This document shows, one piece after another, positions 4,795 through 5,323 of a stretch of DNA of 5,323 nt (position 1 is the first letter of the stretch; each line of letters opens with the position of its first letter). The notes beneath the pieces are model-generated. The model made no database searches, had not been told where the DNA came from, and worked only from the letters and a program-made list of their open reading frames with translations. The stretch covers positions 1 through 5,323 of the forward strand of contig DATKDU010000306.1 in assembly GCA_035512595.1 (NCBI GenBank), in the 5' to 3' direction. Made by a program: the position numbers and the translations under genes. The DNA comes from DATKDU01 sp035512595 (GTDB lineage: Bacteria > Planctomycetota > Planctomycetia > Pirellulales > Pirellulaceae).

Positions 4795-5323
4795 TCATCG
4801 AAGCTTCAGCGTCCGCACATCTCCCTGCCGGACCGTGAAGCCGACCTGGTCCCAGTACTCGCACAGCGGCACGGCGTACTTGCGGCTGGTGCCCAGCAGC
4901 TCGCGGATCTCGCTCAGCGTCAGCCCCTTCTCGGCCATGGCAGCGGCAACTTTCTCCCGGGCTGCCTGCTCGATGCGGGCGTGCAGGAAGTAATCGGCAG
5001 AGACCTTCACCAGCTCGCCGTCGCTGGCCAGCAGCTCGACAAGCTGCGGCACCGACGCCTGGTTCTTGGGCGCCTTCTGCTGGCACTCCTTGACCGTCGG
5101 CGCCTCGATCCCCGCTTCCTGGTACCACTGCGACAGTTGCACCAGCAGCGCCTGCTCGTTGCGCGACAGCTTCGGTCCATGCCCCGCCAGCGCCAGCCCC
5201 GCTTCCGAAAGCCGGATGCGGCCGGCAGCACGCATCGATTCGAGCACGGCATTCAGCACCGCCGGCTCGCCGACGTATTGAAAACCGGCCGCGACCTGCG
5301 ACCTGGGAAACGACGTCCGCAGT
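4795..5323 (-). CDS. selB: Selenocysteine-specific elongation factor SelB, C-terminal winged-helix part (5' end outside window)
   Basis: The last 175 residues of SelB are visible; the frame stays open to the right edge, so the GTG at 5259 is internal. SelB is the special elongation factor that brings selenocysteinyl-tRNA to UGA codons; its N-terminal part is EF-Tu-like and its C-terminal winged-helix domains bind the SECIS hairpin of the mRNA. Only winged-helix regions are here: residues 1-50 end one (FPRSQVAAGFQYVGEPAVLNAVLES, then a short wing), about 52-115 form the next (LSRNEQALLVQLSQWYQEAG to LVKVSADYFLH), and about 116-174 form the last, with LLGTSRKYAVPLCEYWDQVGF followed by RQGDVRTLKL. 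The TSRKYAxPLxEYxD block is the SelB family hallmark and lies in the domain that contacts SECIS RNA. The protein ends shortly after it, as in full-length SelB (about 600-650 residues), so the 3' end is complete. The GTPase half cannot be checked here. Confidence 0.9.
   Translation of the reverse strand, partial: LRTSFPRSQVAAGFQYVGEPAVLNAVLESMRAAGRIRLSEAGLALAGHGPKLSRNEQALLVQLSQWYQEAGIEAPTVKECQQKAPKNQASVPQLVELLASDGELVKVSADYFLHARIEQAAREKVAAAMAEKGLTLSEIRELLGTSRKYAVPLCEYWDQVGFTVRQGDVRTLKLR

Noticed and set aside
4592..4993. + strand open frame across the selB-receptor gap
   Set aside because: It runs antisense into SelB, is Ser/Arg-rich, and has no family signature.

Overview
The window looks like a piece of a GC-rich bacterial chromosome, most likely from a planctomycete of the Pirellula type. 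This is an inference from three things: a small membrane protein opening with MQFRLRTLLL, a start I associate with many short planctomycete membrane proteins; a short perfect hairpin (GGGCAGGTT / AACCTGCCC) whose spurious translation (VGQVFNLP) I recall from over-called planctomycete proteins; and an outer-membrane receptor plus TonB, which indicate a two-membrane cell. No rRNA or other decisive marker is present.

Layout. On the + strand, the left edge holds the C-terminal part of a class III pyridoxal-phosphate aminotransferase (stop at 531), followed after 64 bases by a 97-residue three-helix membrane protein (596-889). These converge, across a 43-base gap, on a run of minus-strand genes. 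Read in their own direction from the right edge, these are: the C-terminal part of the selenocysteine-specific elongation factor SelB (stop at 4795, 5' end outside the window); a 192-base gap with a likely terminator; a 744-residue TonB-dependent outer-membrane receptor (4602-2368); a 104-base gap with the perfect hairpin and a possible promoter; a 250-residue TonB-type energy transducer (2263-1511); and a two-gene toxin-antitoxin module (antitoxin 1441-1247, MazF/PemK-like toxin 1262-933) overlapping by 16 bases.

How the genes fit together. The receptor and the TonB-like protein are natural partners: the receptor binds a scarce nutrient at the outer membrane, and TonB transmits inner-membrane energy to open it. 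No ExbB or ExbD is in the window. The receptor plug resembles haem/haemoglobin/transferrin-type receptors, but the substrate cannot be fixed. SelB lies just upstream on the same strand, but the terminator-like hairpin argues that it is a separate unit. The toxin-antitoxin pair appears self-contained.

No CRISPR array, insertion sequence, tRNA or rRNA was seen, and no stretch over 300 bases lacks a gene. I see no convincing wholly new system. The points most worth a second look are the SelB fragment and its neighbour, the hairpin repeat, the shared ELPPVE motif in receptor and TonB, and the toxin-antitoxin pair.
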